A stretch of DNA of 64,000 nt, taken from assembly GCA_947374865.1 (NCBI GenBank), contig CANCDR010000002.1:242773-306772 (forward strand), read 5' to 3'. Both the position numbers and the translations under genes were made by a program. The stretch's first letter is position 1; each line of letters opens with the position of its first letter. Shown here in pieces: positions 9,361 through 19,992 of this stretch. The DNA is from Oxalobacteraceae bacterium. Lineage in GTDB: Bacteria; Pseudomonadota; Gammaproteobacteria; Burkholderiales; Burkholderiaceae_D. Under the pieces are notes generated by a model. It made no database searches, was not told the origin of the DNA, and worked only from the letters and a program-made list of their open reading frames with translations.

Positions 9361-9394
9361 CTCATCTCCTTGAACTACATTGCTTGAATGGTTT

Positions 9395-9418
9395 GTATAT
9401 GTTTTGATTTACATATAC
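9395..9418. promoter_or_regulatory. Perfect 8-bp palindrome, likely operator between regulator and formate operon
   Basis: GTATATGT and ACATATAC form a perfect inverted repeat with an 8-bp spacer, in the A+T-rich region between the divergent MFS/fds operon and the ModE-like regulator. It lies 34 bp upstream of the MFS start. The site is seen directly; binding by the adjacent regulator is inferred from position. Confidence 0.6.
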
Positions 9419-9423
9419 TTTTC

Positions 9424-9471
9424 TTGTTATAGTTTTGCTGTCGAACAATAACATCGCGAATCTTATAACAA
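9424..9471. promoter_or_regulatory. Second inverted repeat TTGTTATA/TATAACAA, ModE-like half-sites
   Basis: TTGTTATA (9424-9431) and TATAACAA (9464-9471) are exact inverted copies 32 bp apart. The GTTATA core resembles known ModE half-sites (CGTTATAT). The pair lies just upstream of the regulator start at 9492 and may be used for autoregulation or looping with the neighbouring palindrome. This is inference from pattern and position. Confidence 0.4.
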
Positions 9472-9491
9472 AATAGGTTTTTAATTTCATA

Positions 9492-10574
9492 ATGTACAAA
9501 GTGCATATCCATCCGCATTGGCAAATTTCTGCTGGCAACCAGCCCTCTCTCGACACCACGACATTGATTCAGTTGTTGGTATCGATACAACAAGGTGGTG
9601 CGATTGCCCAGGCGGCGCGGGATGCAAAATTGTCATATCGCTATGCCTGGGGCTTATTGCGCGCGGGGGAAAAACTGTTCGGCGAACCCTTGATGCGTAC
9701 CGGTCGTGGTCGGGGAACCACCTTGACGCCGCTGGCCGAGCGCCTGGTCTGGGCAGACCGACGTATTACTGCCCGCTTGTCGCCCACGCTGGAAAGTCTG
9801 GCCTCTGAACTGGAGGGTGAAATGAACGCGATGGTAGCCGATCGCTTGAGCCGCATCCGTTTGAGCGCCTCGCATGGTTTTGCCGTTGCCGCGCTGATGG
9901 CGATGGTGGCAGAAGCTGCACTGCCAGTCGAACTAAACTACCGCAATAGCAGAGACGCCGTCATTGCCCTGGCGCGTCGCGAGTGCGACCTGGCCGGCTT
10001 TCACGTCCCGATCGGCAAATTCCAGGCATCCGCCTTTGCCCTGTATGGAAGATGGCTCGATAGCAAAAGTCATTGTCTGATTCAATTAGCCATTCGCACT
10101 CAGGGCCTGTTTGTTGCACCCGGCAATCCAAAAAATATCACCTGCCTGCAGGACCTGTGCCAGCCGGACGTTCGCTTCGTGAATCGGCAGGAAGGTTCCG
10201 GCACCCGCAAATTACTCGGGCTCATGCTCGAAGAGGCTGGCATTTCGACCAGCGATATCAATGGCTTTGAAAGCGCCGAATTTACCCACTCGGCGGTTGC
10301 TGCCTATATCGCCAGCGGGATGGCCGATGTTGGCTTTGGCGTGCAGACGGCGGCCGCACGTTTCGGTCTGGAGTTTGTGCCGATGCTGCGCGAACGTTAT
10401 TTCTTTGCCCTGCCGCTGGCGGCGGTCGAAGAACCGCTGATCCAGTCGGTGCTGGAAATCATGCGCCGCCCTGCTTATCATGCCGAATTAAATGCGCTGG
10501 CAGGCTATGAAGCACTTGGCACGGGGACAATTTTGTCGCTAGAGGAAGCTTTTGGGACGCCAGAAGCCGTCTGA
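9492..10574 (+). CDS. ModE-like DNA-binding regulator with PBP-like ligand-binding domain
   Basis: The 360-residue protein has a ModE/LysR-type winged helix-turn-helix at about residues 20-85 ([19 protein letters not shown], then [20 protein letters not shown]). Residues ~115-350 form a periplasmic-binding-protein-like domain (PBP_like type) with [21 protein letters not shown] and [19 protein letters not shown]. Such fusions are found beside molybdoenzyme and tungstate/molybdate transport genes and are thought to sense oxyanion or cofactor. It is transcribed away from the fds operon across a region with two palindromes, so it probably controls that operon. It may play the part FdsR plays for the Cupriavidus fds operon. 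No strong ribosome site is seen before the ATG. The ligand (formate, molybdate, tungstate or cofactor) cannot be told from sequence. Confidence 0.85.
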   Translation: MYKVHIHPHWQISAGNQPSLDTTTLIQLLVSIQQGGAIAQAARDAKLSYRYAWGLLRAGEKLFGEPLMRTGRGRGTTLTPLAERLVWADRRITARLSPTLESLASELEGEMNAMVADRLSRIRLSASHGFAVAALMAMVAEAALPVELNYRNSRDAVIALARRECDLAGFHVPIGKFQASAFALYGRWLDSKSHCLIQLAIRTQGLFVAPGNPKNITCLQDLCQPDVRFVNRQEGSGTRKLLGLMLEEAGISTSDINGFESAEFTHSAVAAYIASGMADVGFGVQTAAARFGLEFVPMLRERYFFALPLAAVEEPLIQSVLEIMRRPAYHAELNALAGYEALGTGTILSLEEAFGTPEAV

Positions 10575-10615
10575 TAGCGTATCCTTTATGCTTATCCTTT
10601 TTTCCTAAAATCATC

Positions 10616-11143
10616 ATGCCGATCAAGTCCCGCATTCGCACCATCCCTGACTATCCTAGCGCGGGCATCATGTTTCGCGACATCACTACCCTGCTGAAAG
10701 ACCCTGAAGGTCTGCGTTTATCCATCGCCGGATTCACGCAACGCTATGCCGGGATGCAAATTGATAAGGTCGCTGGCATTGAAGCGCGTGGCTTCATGTT
10801 TGGCGCGATTCTGGCGCATGAGTTAAAGACCGGCTTTATTCCGATCCGCAAAAAAGGCAAATTACCGGGTGCTGTCATGGGCTATGACTACGCCCTCGAA
10901 TACGGCACGGACCGGATTGAAATACATCTCGACGCCATTGCGCCGGGTGAGCGGATTTTGCTGATCGACGATTTGATCGCGACTGGCGGCACTGCAGAGG
11001 CGGCCTGTAAGCTGATCGAAAAAATTGGCGGCGTGGTCGTCGAATGCGGCTTCGTGATTGATTTGCCAGAGTTAGGTGGGCGTAAGAAGCTTGAAGATGC
11101 AGGACAAAAGGTATTTACCTTGTGTGAGTTTGAGGGGCATTGA
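10616..11143 (+). CDS. apt: Adenine phosphoribosyltransferase
   Basis: The 175-residue enzyme makes AMP from adenine and PRPP. It has the family start ([20 protein letters not shown]), the [19 protein letters not shown] segment and the PRPP-binding loop [17 protein letters not shown]. Length is normal for Apt. It stands 41 bp after the ModE-like regulator on the same strand and may share its transcript, though function gives no reason for that. It complements the nucleoside salvage operon a few kb downstream. Confidence 0.97.
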   Translation: MPIKSRIRTIPDYPSAGIMFRDITTLLKDPEGLRLSIAGFTQRYAGMQIDKVAGIEARGFMFGAILAHELKTGFIPIRKKGKLPGAVMGYDYALEYGTDRIEIHLDAIAPGERILLIDDLIATGGTAEAACKLIEKIGGVVVECGFVIDLPELGGRKKLEDAGQKVFTLCEFEGH

Positions 11144-11235
11144 TTTAAAAAACGTTCAATCCATACAAAAAAATTACAATCACCAACTATTTCAAAAAAG
11201 TAATTCGTAGTAATATCTGTCGGCAATCTTTCACC

Positions 11236-11259
11236 CACGGCTTGCCTTAGAAAGCCGTG
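11236..11259 (+). other. Stem-loop in the apt / EAL-gene intergenic region
   Basis: CACGGCTT and AAGCCGTG pair perfectly around an 8-nt loop. No T-tract follows, so it is not a canonical intrinsic terminator. It lies 75 bp before the start of the EAL protein and could be a leader structure; its role is unknown. Confidence 0.4.
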
Positions 11260-11333
11260 CTGATTGCACCCCTTCTTCTCGCAATAACCAACAACAACAA
11301 TCGCCGCCGATCAAACAACAAGGCATGCATGCA

Positions 11334-13163
11334 ATGAGACGCATTTTGGTCATCGATGATAATCCGGCATTTCACGAAGAAATTCGGGCTGTGCTGTGTC
11401 AATCTGACTTGCCATCAGAATACATGCGAGGACTTACAAGCGATCTGTTTGACAACGATCCTGCGATTGAACAAATTCAGGTAACAAACAGCGTTGAGGC
11501 TGCGCTGAGCGGCGAAGAAGGTCTAGAGAAAATTCGCCTGTCGATGCAGCAGCAACAGCCCTTCATGATGGCCTTCGTTGAAATGCGCATGCAGCATGGC
11601 TGGAGTGGGCTCGAGACGCTGCAGCAGATTTGGCGTTTGAGCCCTGATATGCAAGTCGTTCTGTGCACTGCCGATGTCCATTTTCCCTGGGCTGAAATAC
11701 AAACCAGCCTGCCGCAGTCGAAGCACTCACTGATCCTCAAAAAACCCTTCGATACGGTTGAAGTGCGGCAGCTGGTCGAGGCGATGGCCAATCGATGGCG
11801 GCGCATTCGGAGCCGGCTTGACGTCCATGACAAAGCCTACCAATCCCACTTTGAATACCTGACCGGCTTACCCAATCGTGGCATGTTATTGGCGAATCTA
11901 GAACAAGAATTAGCCACCTGCGAACAGAACGGCCGCTGTTCAGCACTGATGCTGATCGACCTCAACGATTTTAAAAAATTCAACGAGATTTTTGGCCAGG
12001 CACGCGGTAATTTGCTGCTGCAAGAAGTTGCTAATCTACTTCCTGGCTGGATCAGGCCACAGGACATGGCGGCCCACTTGGGTGCGGATATTTTTGCTGT
12101 CGTGCTGCACCAGTTTGAATCTTCTGTCCAGGATGCCGCTCCTTCTGCCACACAACGCGCACAAACGATTTTACAGCTGCTGACGGCGCGCACGATGTGG
12201 GCCAATGTCAGCTGCAGTATCAGCGCATCTATTGGAGTCACGCTCTTTGGCGACCAAATCATGCGCTCGGATGATGTACTCAATCAGTGTGAATTTGCGC
12301 TGCGCGAGGCGAAAGCGGCGGGTAACAAAACAGTGCGAATGTTCGATCCGAATCTTCAGGCTGCGATGGCGGAAAATGTCTGGCTGTGTAATGTGCTGCG
12401 CGGTGCCGTCGAAAACCAGGAACTGGAACTCCACTACCAAGGCCAGCTCAACCAACAGCATCAGCTGATCGGCTGTGAAGCACTGCTGCGCTGGGATTGT
12501 CCGGGACGTGGTCCGATTCCACCGGCTGTATTCATCCCGCTGGCGGAACAGACCGGCCTGATCATCGAGATCGGCAATTGGGTGCTGGAGATGGCCTGCC
12601 GCACGCTCGCGCAGTGGGCAAAACAGCCGCATATGGCGCAGCTGATCATGGCAATCAATATTAGTGCAGCACAAATCCAGATGGCGGATTTCGTTGAACT
12701 GGTGATGGCGGCATTAGCACGCCATGGTGTCCCACCCGAGCGGCTGTATTTGGAGCTGACCGAGAGTCAGCTGGTCAGTGATCTGGGAAATATTACCGAC
12801 AAAATGCAGCGTCTCAAGGCGCATGGTATCCGCATTGCATTGGATGACTTTGGTACCGGCTTCTCCTCGCTCACCTACCTCAAGCATTTGCCGTTTAACC
12901 AGATCAAGATGGATCGGTCGTTTGTTGCCGAAGTTCTGACCGATAAGAGCGCAGCGATCATCGCCCGCAGCATTATCGCTCTCACACAGTCGCTTGGATT
13001 GAGCGTTGTCGCCGAGGGCGTCGAGACGAAAGCGCAGCTGGATTTTCTGACTGATAATGGCTGCGACGAGTTTCAGGGCTACCTGTTTTGCAAACCGGTG
13101 CCCGAAACGCGCTTCAACGACTTCGTCAAGTCATGGAAGCCTGAAAACGCCCTGTCGGCCTGA
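11334..13163 (+). CDS. Receiver-GGDEF-EAL protein, probable c-di-GMP phosphodiesterase
   Basis: The protein is 609 residues from the ATG at 11334, chosen over an ATG at 11325 because AAGG lies 10 bp upstream. An N-terminal CheY-like receiver (RRILVIDDNPAFHEE) has Glu83 (codon 11580-11582) in FVEMRM, where the phosphoacceptor Asp is normal (FVDxRMPPGWDG in relatives). The GGDEF domain at about 170-320 is degenerate: the signature reads LGADIF, so cyclase activity is unlikely. The EAL domain at about 340-600 looks active: EALLRW, LELTES, IALDDFGTGFSSLTYL, IKMDRSFV and VAEGVET are all present. I infer a c-di-GMP hydrolase that is not switched by ordinary phosphorylation. Its stop abuts the convergent next gene in a shared TGATCA. 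Confidence 0.92.
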   Translation: MRRILVIDDNPAFHEEIRAVLCQSDLPSEYMRGLTSDLFDNDPAIEQIQVTNSVEAALSGEEGLEKIRLSMQQQQPFMMAFVEMRMQHGWSGLETLQQIWRLSPDMQVVLCTADVHFPWAEIQTSLPQSKHSLILKKPFDTVEVRQLVEAMANRWRRIRSRLDVHDKAYQSHFEYLTGLPNRGMLLANLEQELATCEQNGRCSALMLIDLNDFKKFNEIFGQARGNLLLQEVANLLPGWIRPQDMAAHLGADIFAVVLHQFESSVQDAAPSATQRAQTILQLLTARTMWANVSCSISASIGVTLFGDQIMRSDDVLNQCEFALREAKAAGNKTVRMFDPNLQAAMAENVWLCNVLRGAVENQELELHYQGQLNQQHQLIGCEALLRWDCPGRGPIPPAVFIPLAEQTGLIIEIGNWVLEMACRTLAQWAKQPHMAQLIMAINISAAQIQMADFVELVMAALARHGVPPERLYLELTESQLVSDLGNITDKMQRLKAHGIRIALDDFGTGFSSLTYLKHLPFNQIKMDRSFVAEVLTDKSAAIIARSIIALTQSLGLSVVAEGVETKAQLDFLTDNGCDEFQGYLFCKPVPETRFNDFVKSWKPENALSA

Positions 13164-14009
13164 TCAGGATTGTCGCGCGCCCAGTTCAATGAGTCGCTCA
13201 GTGAGATAACTCCCGGCCGTATGCCGCGCCGACAGCCGCACATCGGGCCGCGGATGCAAAAACAGGGGCAGCGATACCCGTGACTGATGCGCCGCGTCGC
13301 CGACCGGATTGAGCACCCGATGCACTGTCGACGGATAGTAGCCCTGCGAGGCCTCATCGAGCATGTCGCCGATATTCACGATCAACATGCCAAAGTCGCA
13401 CGGCACATCAAACCATTGCTGATCATGCCCAAGTACCTGCAGACCGGGCGTGGTCGCAGCCGGCAAAAGAGTCAGCAGATTGATATCACCATGCGCTGCT
13501 GCTCGCACTGCATCCGGCGCTTCATCACCCCGTAAAGGTGGATAGTGCAGTACCCGCAACAGGGTCTGTTCACTGCCAGCGATCATCTCAGACAAGGGCA
13601 TGGAATAGTGCGCTTGAATATCAGTCGGCGTAAATTTTTCTACCCATTGCAGCAGTTCTGCCGCCAAGGTCGAGGCTTCCCGATAATAGATGCGCGCCGC
13701 ATCCGACACCTCGGCCGGGTACTGACCCCAGGGGTAAATATGAAAAAACTCTTTCAGATCCCGCTGCACATGCCCCTTGGCCGTTTCAGAAATGGCGGGC
13801 GAAAAATAGCCATCCATTTTTTCTTTATCAAAGCGATAGCCTTGTTTGGCATCCGTCTGAAAAAAACCCAGCCATTCACGATAAATGGTCTCGATACGCT
13901 CTTGCGACAAGGGATGATGCGTCAGTACGCCAAAACCCGTCTCGTGCAGACTGGCGCAAAACTTTTGCGCCGCATCCGGCGCACGGTAATCAACAGGTTG
14001 GATATGCAT
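13164..14009 (-). CDS. 2-oxoglutarate/Fe(II)-dependent oxygenase, isopenicillin N synthase-like
   Basis: The 281-residue cytoplasmic protein has the DIOX-type N-terminal lead and a double-stranded beta-helix core. The iron ligands are visible: His173 and Asp175 (AHGDINLLTLL) and His230 (STVHRVLNP). The 2-oxoglutarate site is Arg244-x-Ser246 (SRVSLPLF). The family hydroxylates or oxidatively modifies small molecules. It follows the nucleoside hydrolase by 10 bp at the end of the nucleoside-uptake operon, so a nucleobase-related substrate is possible (compare xanthine or thymine hydroxylases, which use 2OG but differ in sequence). The substrate is not known. Confidence 0.88.
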   Translation of the reverse strand: MHIQPVDYRAPDAAQKFCASLHETGFGVLTHHPLSQERIETIYREWLGFFQTDAKQGYRFDKEKMDGYFSPAISETAKGHVQRDLKEFFHIYPWGQYPAEVSDAARIYYREASTLAAELLQWVEKFTPTDIQAHYSMPLSEMIAGSEQTLLRVLHYPPLRGDEAPDAVRAAAHGDINLLTLLPAATTPGLQVLGHDQQWFDVPCDFGMLIVNIGDMLDEASQGYYPSTVHRVLNPVGDAAHQSRVSLPLFLHPRPDVRLSARHTAGSYLTERLIELGARQS

Positions 14010-14019
14010 ACCGGCCGCC

Positions 14020-15015
14020 TTATCGGGTAATCGCGGGTTTGAGCCAATCGCCAGAGAGCGTGTTGACGATCAGGTCGGTACACGCCTGCACATCGACGCT
14101 CATGCAGACGCGTGTTTCCGGCTTTTCTTTTTCCCAGCCCGGCTCGGGATAAAACAAGGTACCAAGACGGTCCATCATGGTCTGGCCATTGCCTTCACCG
14201 CTACGAGCAACGCGTACGCGGCCCATCTGTGTCTTGAATAGTTCAGGCGCCACCAGCCAGGCAAACGCCAGCACATCGTGGCCATAGCAGGCATGGCCAA
14301 GTTCAGGACGAATCGCCTGATAAAACGTGCTGTAAAAATGCACCGCATGTTGCAATGTATCTGTGGCGATATGACTATGCTTGGCTGCCAGTGCATCAAA
14401 CAGGCTCGATGGCAGCACCACGCGGTGCGTCACATCCAGCCCACACATGGTCAGATCCCAGCCGGCCGTAAACACCAGGTCGGCGGCATCCGGATCGTTC
14501 CACACGTTCGCTTCGGCCACCGGCGACACATTACCCGGCTCGGTGACTGTGCCGGCCATGAGGACCACGCGCTTTAAGAGCTTGGGCAGGTTTGGTTCAA
14601 TCTTTAAGGCCAGTCCCAGATTCCCCAGCGGGGCGACGGCGACCAGCGTAATTTCGCCCGGATGTTGACGTGCCATGCTGACGATGAATTCAGCGGCGCT
14701 GATATGTTCAGCAGTGCCCGGCACATTCACCCGCGAGGCGAGATTGCCCAGACCGTCTTTACCGTGAATAAAGTCAGGCGGCGGGCCGGGCTTTTTAGAC
14801 AGCGGCACGGCGGCACCTTGCGCGACCGGTACCTCGACGCCGGCGATGCGGGTCAGGTAGAGCGCGTTCTCGGTCGCCTGTTGCACGGTGACGTTACCAA
14901 AGGTGGTGGTAATGCCGATCACGTCGATCGCAGGATGCGCCAGCGCGAAGTACAGCGCCATCGCGTCGTCTACGCCGGGATCGGTATCAAAAATAACTTT
15001 ATGTACTGCGCTCAT
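14020..15015 (-). CDS. Inosine-uridine preferring nucleoside hydrolase
   Basis: The enzyme hydrolyses ribonucleosides to base and ribose. The calcium-binding signature KVIFDTDPGVDDAMAL is at the N-terminus, and VAEANVWNDPDAADLVFTAG and GHDVLAFAW are further family segments. The start is set at the ATG at 15013-15015, which has GGAG 8 bp upstream, rather than a GTG two codons earlier; this gives 331 residues. It lies 65 bp after the second permease of a BMP-type nucleoside ABC importer. Ribose released here can be phosphorylated by the ribokinase encoded upstream. RihA, RihB and RihC subgroups cannot be told apart by eye. Confidence 0.94.
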   Translation of the reverse strand: MSAVHKVIFDTDPGVDDAMALYFALAHPAIDVIGITTTFGNVTVQQATENALYLTRIAGVEVPVAQGAAVPLSKKPGPPPDFIHGKDGLGNLASRVNVPGTAEHISAAEFIVSMARQHPGEITLVAVAPLGNLGLALKIEPNLPKLLKRVVLMAGTVTEPGNVSPVAEANVWNDPDAADLVFTAGWDLTMCGLDVTHRVVLPSSLFDALAAKHSHIATDTLQHAVHFYSTFYQAIRPELGHACYGHDVLAFAWLVAPELFKTQMGRVRVARSGEGNGQTMMDRLGTLFYPEPGWEKEKPETRVCMSVDVQACTDLIVNTLSGDWLKPAITR

Positions 15016-15080
15016 ACTCACTTCTCCAAAATAGTCACGCTGGTGCCCCGATAGCGCTGCAAAAATTCGGGGCCAGGAAA

Positions 15081-16049
15081 TCAGCGTGATTTAACAAACG
15101 GCTGGCCGATCGCTTTCGGCGCGACCGATCTGGCCATCAGACCAGCAAGAACAATGACGGTCAACACATACGGAATCATCTGAATCAGCGAGCCGGGTAT
15201 CTTGCCGACGACGGGAAATGCCACGCCCTCGATCTGAATCTGCAGGGCCGCAAAAAATCCAAACATCAGACAGCCAAAAAACGTGTGCAGCGGTCGCCAG
15301 TTACCGAATACTAATGCGGTCAAGGCGAGAAAGCCATTGCCGGCCGCCATATCGCGTAGAAAAAACCCGCTCTGCACCATCGACAGATAAGCACCGGAAA
15401 ACGAACAGAGTACACCGCCAATAAGCAGTGCCGCATACCGTGTCTGCACGACCGACACACCGGCTGCATCGGCCGCATGCGGATTCTCGCCCACGGCGCG
15501 CAAACGCAATCCGAAGCGGCTATGGTAGACGATCCAGTGCACCAGCGGTACCAGCGCAAACGCCAGATACACCAGGATAGTGTGCCCGCCAATCAGCGAA
15601 TTCCATAGCCAGCCCAGCAAGGGTACCTGCGCGATAAGGCTGCTGCCAGGCAGGACTAACTCGCTAAAGCGCGCGGCCTGCAGATCGGGCGTGCGGCCGC
15701 CCTGCTGAAAAAAATACTGTGCCAGCACGAAGGTCAGCCCGGACAGCGCAATATTAAGCGCAATGCCACACACGAGCTGATTGCCTTTTTGCGTGATGCT
15801 GACGTAAGCCTGCAAGAGCGCCAGCAGCACCGACACACCCATGCCGGCCGCTACGCCAAGCCAGGGATTTTGCGTCACGAACCCGACCGCTGCGGCAGCA
15901 AAAGCAGCGGCCAGCATTTTACCTTCGAGCGCCAGATCGACCACGCCACTGCGCTCGGCAAACAGGCCGGCCATGGCGGCAAAAATCAAGACCGGTGCAT
16001 TGCGCACCGTCGATACCAGCACACCGGCCAAATTAAAATCATCCAGCAT
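15081..16049 (-). CDS. Nucleoside ABC transporter permease (NupQ-like)
   Basis: This inner-membrane permease of about 322 residues and 8-9 helices belongs to the branched-chain/BMP-type ABC permease family. It has FAERSGVVDLALEGKML near the N-terminus and VYHSRFGLRLRAVGENPHAADAAGVSV, the coupling region typical of nucleoside permeases. The ATG at 16047-16049 is chosen because GGAGGG lies 8 bp upstream; the frame is open to another ATG at 16064. Its start overlaps the end of the preceding permease by 11 bp, so the two are translated together and should form a heterodimer. Confidence 0.92.
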   Translation of the reverse strand: MLDDFNLAGVLVSTVRNAPVLIFAAMAGLFAERSGVVDLALEGKMLAAAFAAAAVGFVTQNPWLGVAAGMGVSVLLALLQAYVSITQKGNQLVCGIALNIALSGLTFVLAQYFFQQGGRTPDLQAARFSELVLPGSSLIAQVPLLGWLWNSLIGGHTILVYLAFALVPLVHWIVYHSRFGLRLRAVGENPHAADAAGVSVVQTRYAALLIGGVLCSFSGAYLSMVQSGFFLRDMAAGNGFLALTALVFGNWRPLHTFFGCLMFGFFAALQIQIEGVAFPVVGKIPGSLIQMIPYVLTVIVLAGLMARSVAPKAIGQPFVKSR

Positions 16050-17150
16050 CTTGTGGCCCTCCATCTTTAGCCGCAGCGGACGACCAGTGTCCGATCAGTC
16101 TGGCAAGCGCCGGCGCGTATAAATTTTCCAGCGCGCCGCAAAAAAGAATGATCAGACCTTGAATAAAAATGAAGGTCTCAGGCGGAATGCCGGGCTTTTC
16201 CAGCGCCAGATCAAAGCCGCCCTGAATCAGCCCGCCAAACAAAATCGCGGACAATAAAATGCCGACGGGATGCTGGCGCCCCATGAGCGCAATGGCGATG
16301 CCGATGAAACCGGCGCCAGCGGGGAAATTGAGTCCCATGTAGTGCGTCGAGCCGAGCACAGAATTGACCGCCGCCAGACCGGCCAGCGCGCCCGACACCA
16401 GCATGACGCCGATGATGGTGCGTGAAATCGACATGCCGGCATAATGCGCCGCGGCCGGATTCAAGCCCACCGCGCGCAGCCGGTAACCGGCTTGTGTACG
16501 GCCAATGACAAGACCATAAATCAGGAGCGCCAAGAGCGCGAGGATAAAACTGCCATTTAAGGGCGACTCGCCCAACAGCGGGAACACACTATTCAAACGC
16601 GGCAGCCAGGCGCTTTCGGCAAACACGCGGGTGGCAGGATTTTGTGCGCCCTGCGGCACCAGATACGAGACGATCATAAAATTCATCAAACTCGCCGCGA
16701 TGAAGTTAAACATGATCGTGGTGACCACGATATGGCTGCCACGCCGCGCCTGCAAATAGCCAGGCAGCCAGGCCCAAAGGGCACCGAACACGGCGCTGGC
16801 CGTCAGCGCCAGCGGAATCAATAACCAGCCCGGTAAGACCGTATCCCAGCGCAGCACGACCAAGGCCAGACCGAGGCCACCGATGTACATTTGTCCTTCG
16901 GTGCCGATATTAAACAGCCCGCTCTGCATGGCGATGGCGACGGAGAGTCCGGTAAAAATAAAGGTGCTGGCATAAAACAGCGTGTAGCCAAAACCTTCTG
17001 CGTTCAGGAACGCACTGTTAAATAAAATAGCCAGCGACTCAAGCGGACTTTCGCCCATCAGGTAGAGCGTCAAGCCAGCGACCGCCAGTGCAGAGAGCAG
17101 GTTTAGCAGCGGCAGCACAAATGCGCTGACCCAGCGTGGGAGTGGTTGAT

Positions 17151-17154
<4 letters not shown>
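16039..17154 (-). CDS. Nucleoside ABC transporter permease (NupP-like)
   Basis: The 371-residue integral membrane protein is the first permease of the importer. It has the IGTEGQMYIGGLGLALVVL region (FNIGTEGQMYIGG) and GRTQAGYRLRAVGLNPAAAHYAGMS, the site that contacts the ATPase. Its ATG overlaps the TGA of the ATPase gene by 4 bp, so translation is coupled. With the downstream permease, the ATPase and the BMP protein it makes a complete BmpA-NupOPQ-like nucleoside uptake system. Confidence 0.92.
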
Positions 17155-18695
<1,541 letters not shown>

Positions 18696-18702
18696 CGTGA
18701 CA

Positions 18703-19698
18703 TCACAGCGGACAGCTGTTGGTCTCGCGATAATCGACGACGCGAATTTTGCCGCTGATGATGTCTTGGCGAACCTGGTTTAATTTTTTCTCCAGCTCGG
18801 GCGAAATCAATTTGCGGTTATCGGCATCCAGTGCCCAGTCAACGCCGCCTTCCTTGACACCCTGATTCGCCACGCCGGATTTCCAGTTGCCGTTTTTGAC
18901 TGCCATGAAGCTGTTGTAAATCGCATTGTCACCACGCTTGAGCATCGAAGTCAGCATGGTGCCGGGGTAGAGATAATTTTGATTCGAGTCCACACCAATG
19001 GCCAGCTTGCCTTTTTCACTGGCGGCCTTGAGCGCGCCCATGCCGCTGCCACCGGCTGCAGCAAAAACAACGTCGACACCTTTTTCAAATTGGGCCCGCG
19101 CTAATTCGGCGCCCTTGGCCGGATCCTGCCAGGCCATGGGCGTGCTGCCGACCATATTTTGCGTGAGTTCGATTTTGCTATCGACCGCTTTGGCACCCTG
19201 CACATAACCGCAGGAAAAAGCCCGAATCAGCGGAATATCCATACCGCCGACGAAGCCGATTTTTTTGCTCTTGCTGACCGTAGCGGCCGCCACGCCGACC
19301 AGGTAGGAGCCTTCCTGCTCTTTAAATAAAATCGAGCTGATATTGTCGCCCTGCGCCACACCATCGATGATAACGAATTTCACTTTCGGGAATTCTTTGG
19401 CCACGGTCTGCACTGCCTGTGCCTGGGCAAAGCCGATGGCGGCGATCAGATCGAGATTTTTGCGTGCCAGGGTGCGCAGGATTTGTTCGGTCTGGGTGTC
19501 GGAGGCGACCGAGACTTCCAGAAAGCCGATGTTGGTTTCTTTCTTGAAGCGATCAGCGCCCTGCCCGGCGGCCTGATTAAATGACTTATCGAATTTGCCG
19601 CCTGCGCCATAGACGATCGCCAGTTTCGGATCGGCTGCCAGCACAGTGAACGATGTCGCCGCAGCGAGGGCAAAAAAACAGAAGCGAGGGAATGTCAT
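18703..19698 (-). CDS. BMP-family nucleoside-binding protein
   Basis: The 331-residue exported binding protein captures the substrate for the adjacent ABC importer. A signal peptide (ALAAATSFTVLA, then ADPKLAIVYGAGGKFDKSFN) is cleaved before the mature periplasmic protein. The DKSFNQAAGQGADRF and VGGMDIPLIRAFSCGYVQGA segments are typical of the BmpA/PnrA family, which binds purine nucleosides. There is no lipobox cysteine at the cleavage site, so it is probably soluble in the periplasm. It is the first gene of the operon. Confidence 0.93.
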   Translation of the reverse strand: MTFPRFCFFALAAATSFTVLAADPKLAIVYGAGGKFDKSFNQAAGQGADRFKKETNIGFLEVSVASDTQTEQILRTLARKNLDLIAAIGFAQAQAVQTVAKEFPKVKFVIIDGVAQGDNISSILFKEQEGSYLVGVAAATVSKSKKIGFVGGMDIPLIRAFSCGYVQGAKAVDSKIELTQNMVGSTPMAWQDPAKGAELARAQFEKGVDVVFAAAGGSGMGALKAASEKGKLAIGVDSNQNYLYPGTMLTSMLKRGDNAIYNSFMAVKNGNWKSGVANQGVKEGGVDWALDADNRKLISPELEKKLNQVRQDIISGKIRVVDYRETNSCPL

Positions 19699-19992
19699 TT
19701 TTAAATAGTCCGAGGGTAAAAAATTATCTTTGAACGAAGCATCATCGACACATCATCAAAGCACAATCGATACATAAACTAAGCATCCGCGCAAAAACCG
19801 CATTTGCCACGCCAGCCCGTAAGTGTAACTGAGTTAGGCCACTGAGTTAGACCACTGTATTGGAGCAATGTATTTGGTCGCTGTATTTTGCTGCCGAATT
19901 CCGTAACTGAATTCCGTAGCTGAGTAGCCATCACCACGCAGCCGTCAATGAGTAGCCGCACTGCGTCGCCATCACTGCGTCGGCGCCCCGCC
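19699..19992. repeat. Intergenic stretch with short degenerate repeats
   Basis: The 294 bp between ribokinase and the BMP gene contain no convincing gene. From about 19825 to 19980 there are imperfect short repeats: CACTGAGTTAG and ACTGTATT variants, TGAATTCCGTA twice, and GCCATCAC..CGCAGCC variants. The promoter of the BMP operon should lie here. The repeats look like local slippage products; nothing else is recognised. Confidence 0.45.

Noticed and set aside
11236..11259. Stem-loop after apt as an intrinsic terminator
   Set aside because: There is no T-tract after the stem; kept only as an unassigned hairpin.
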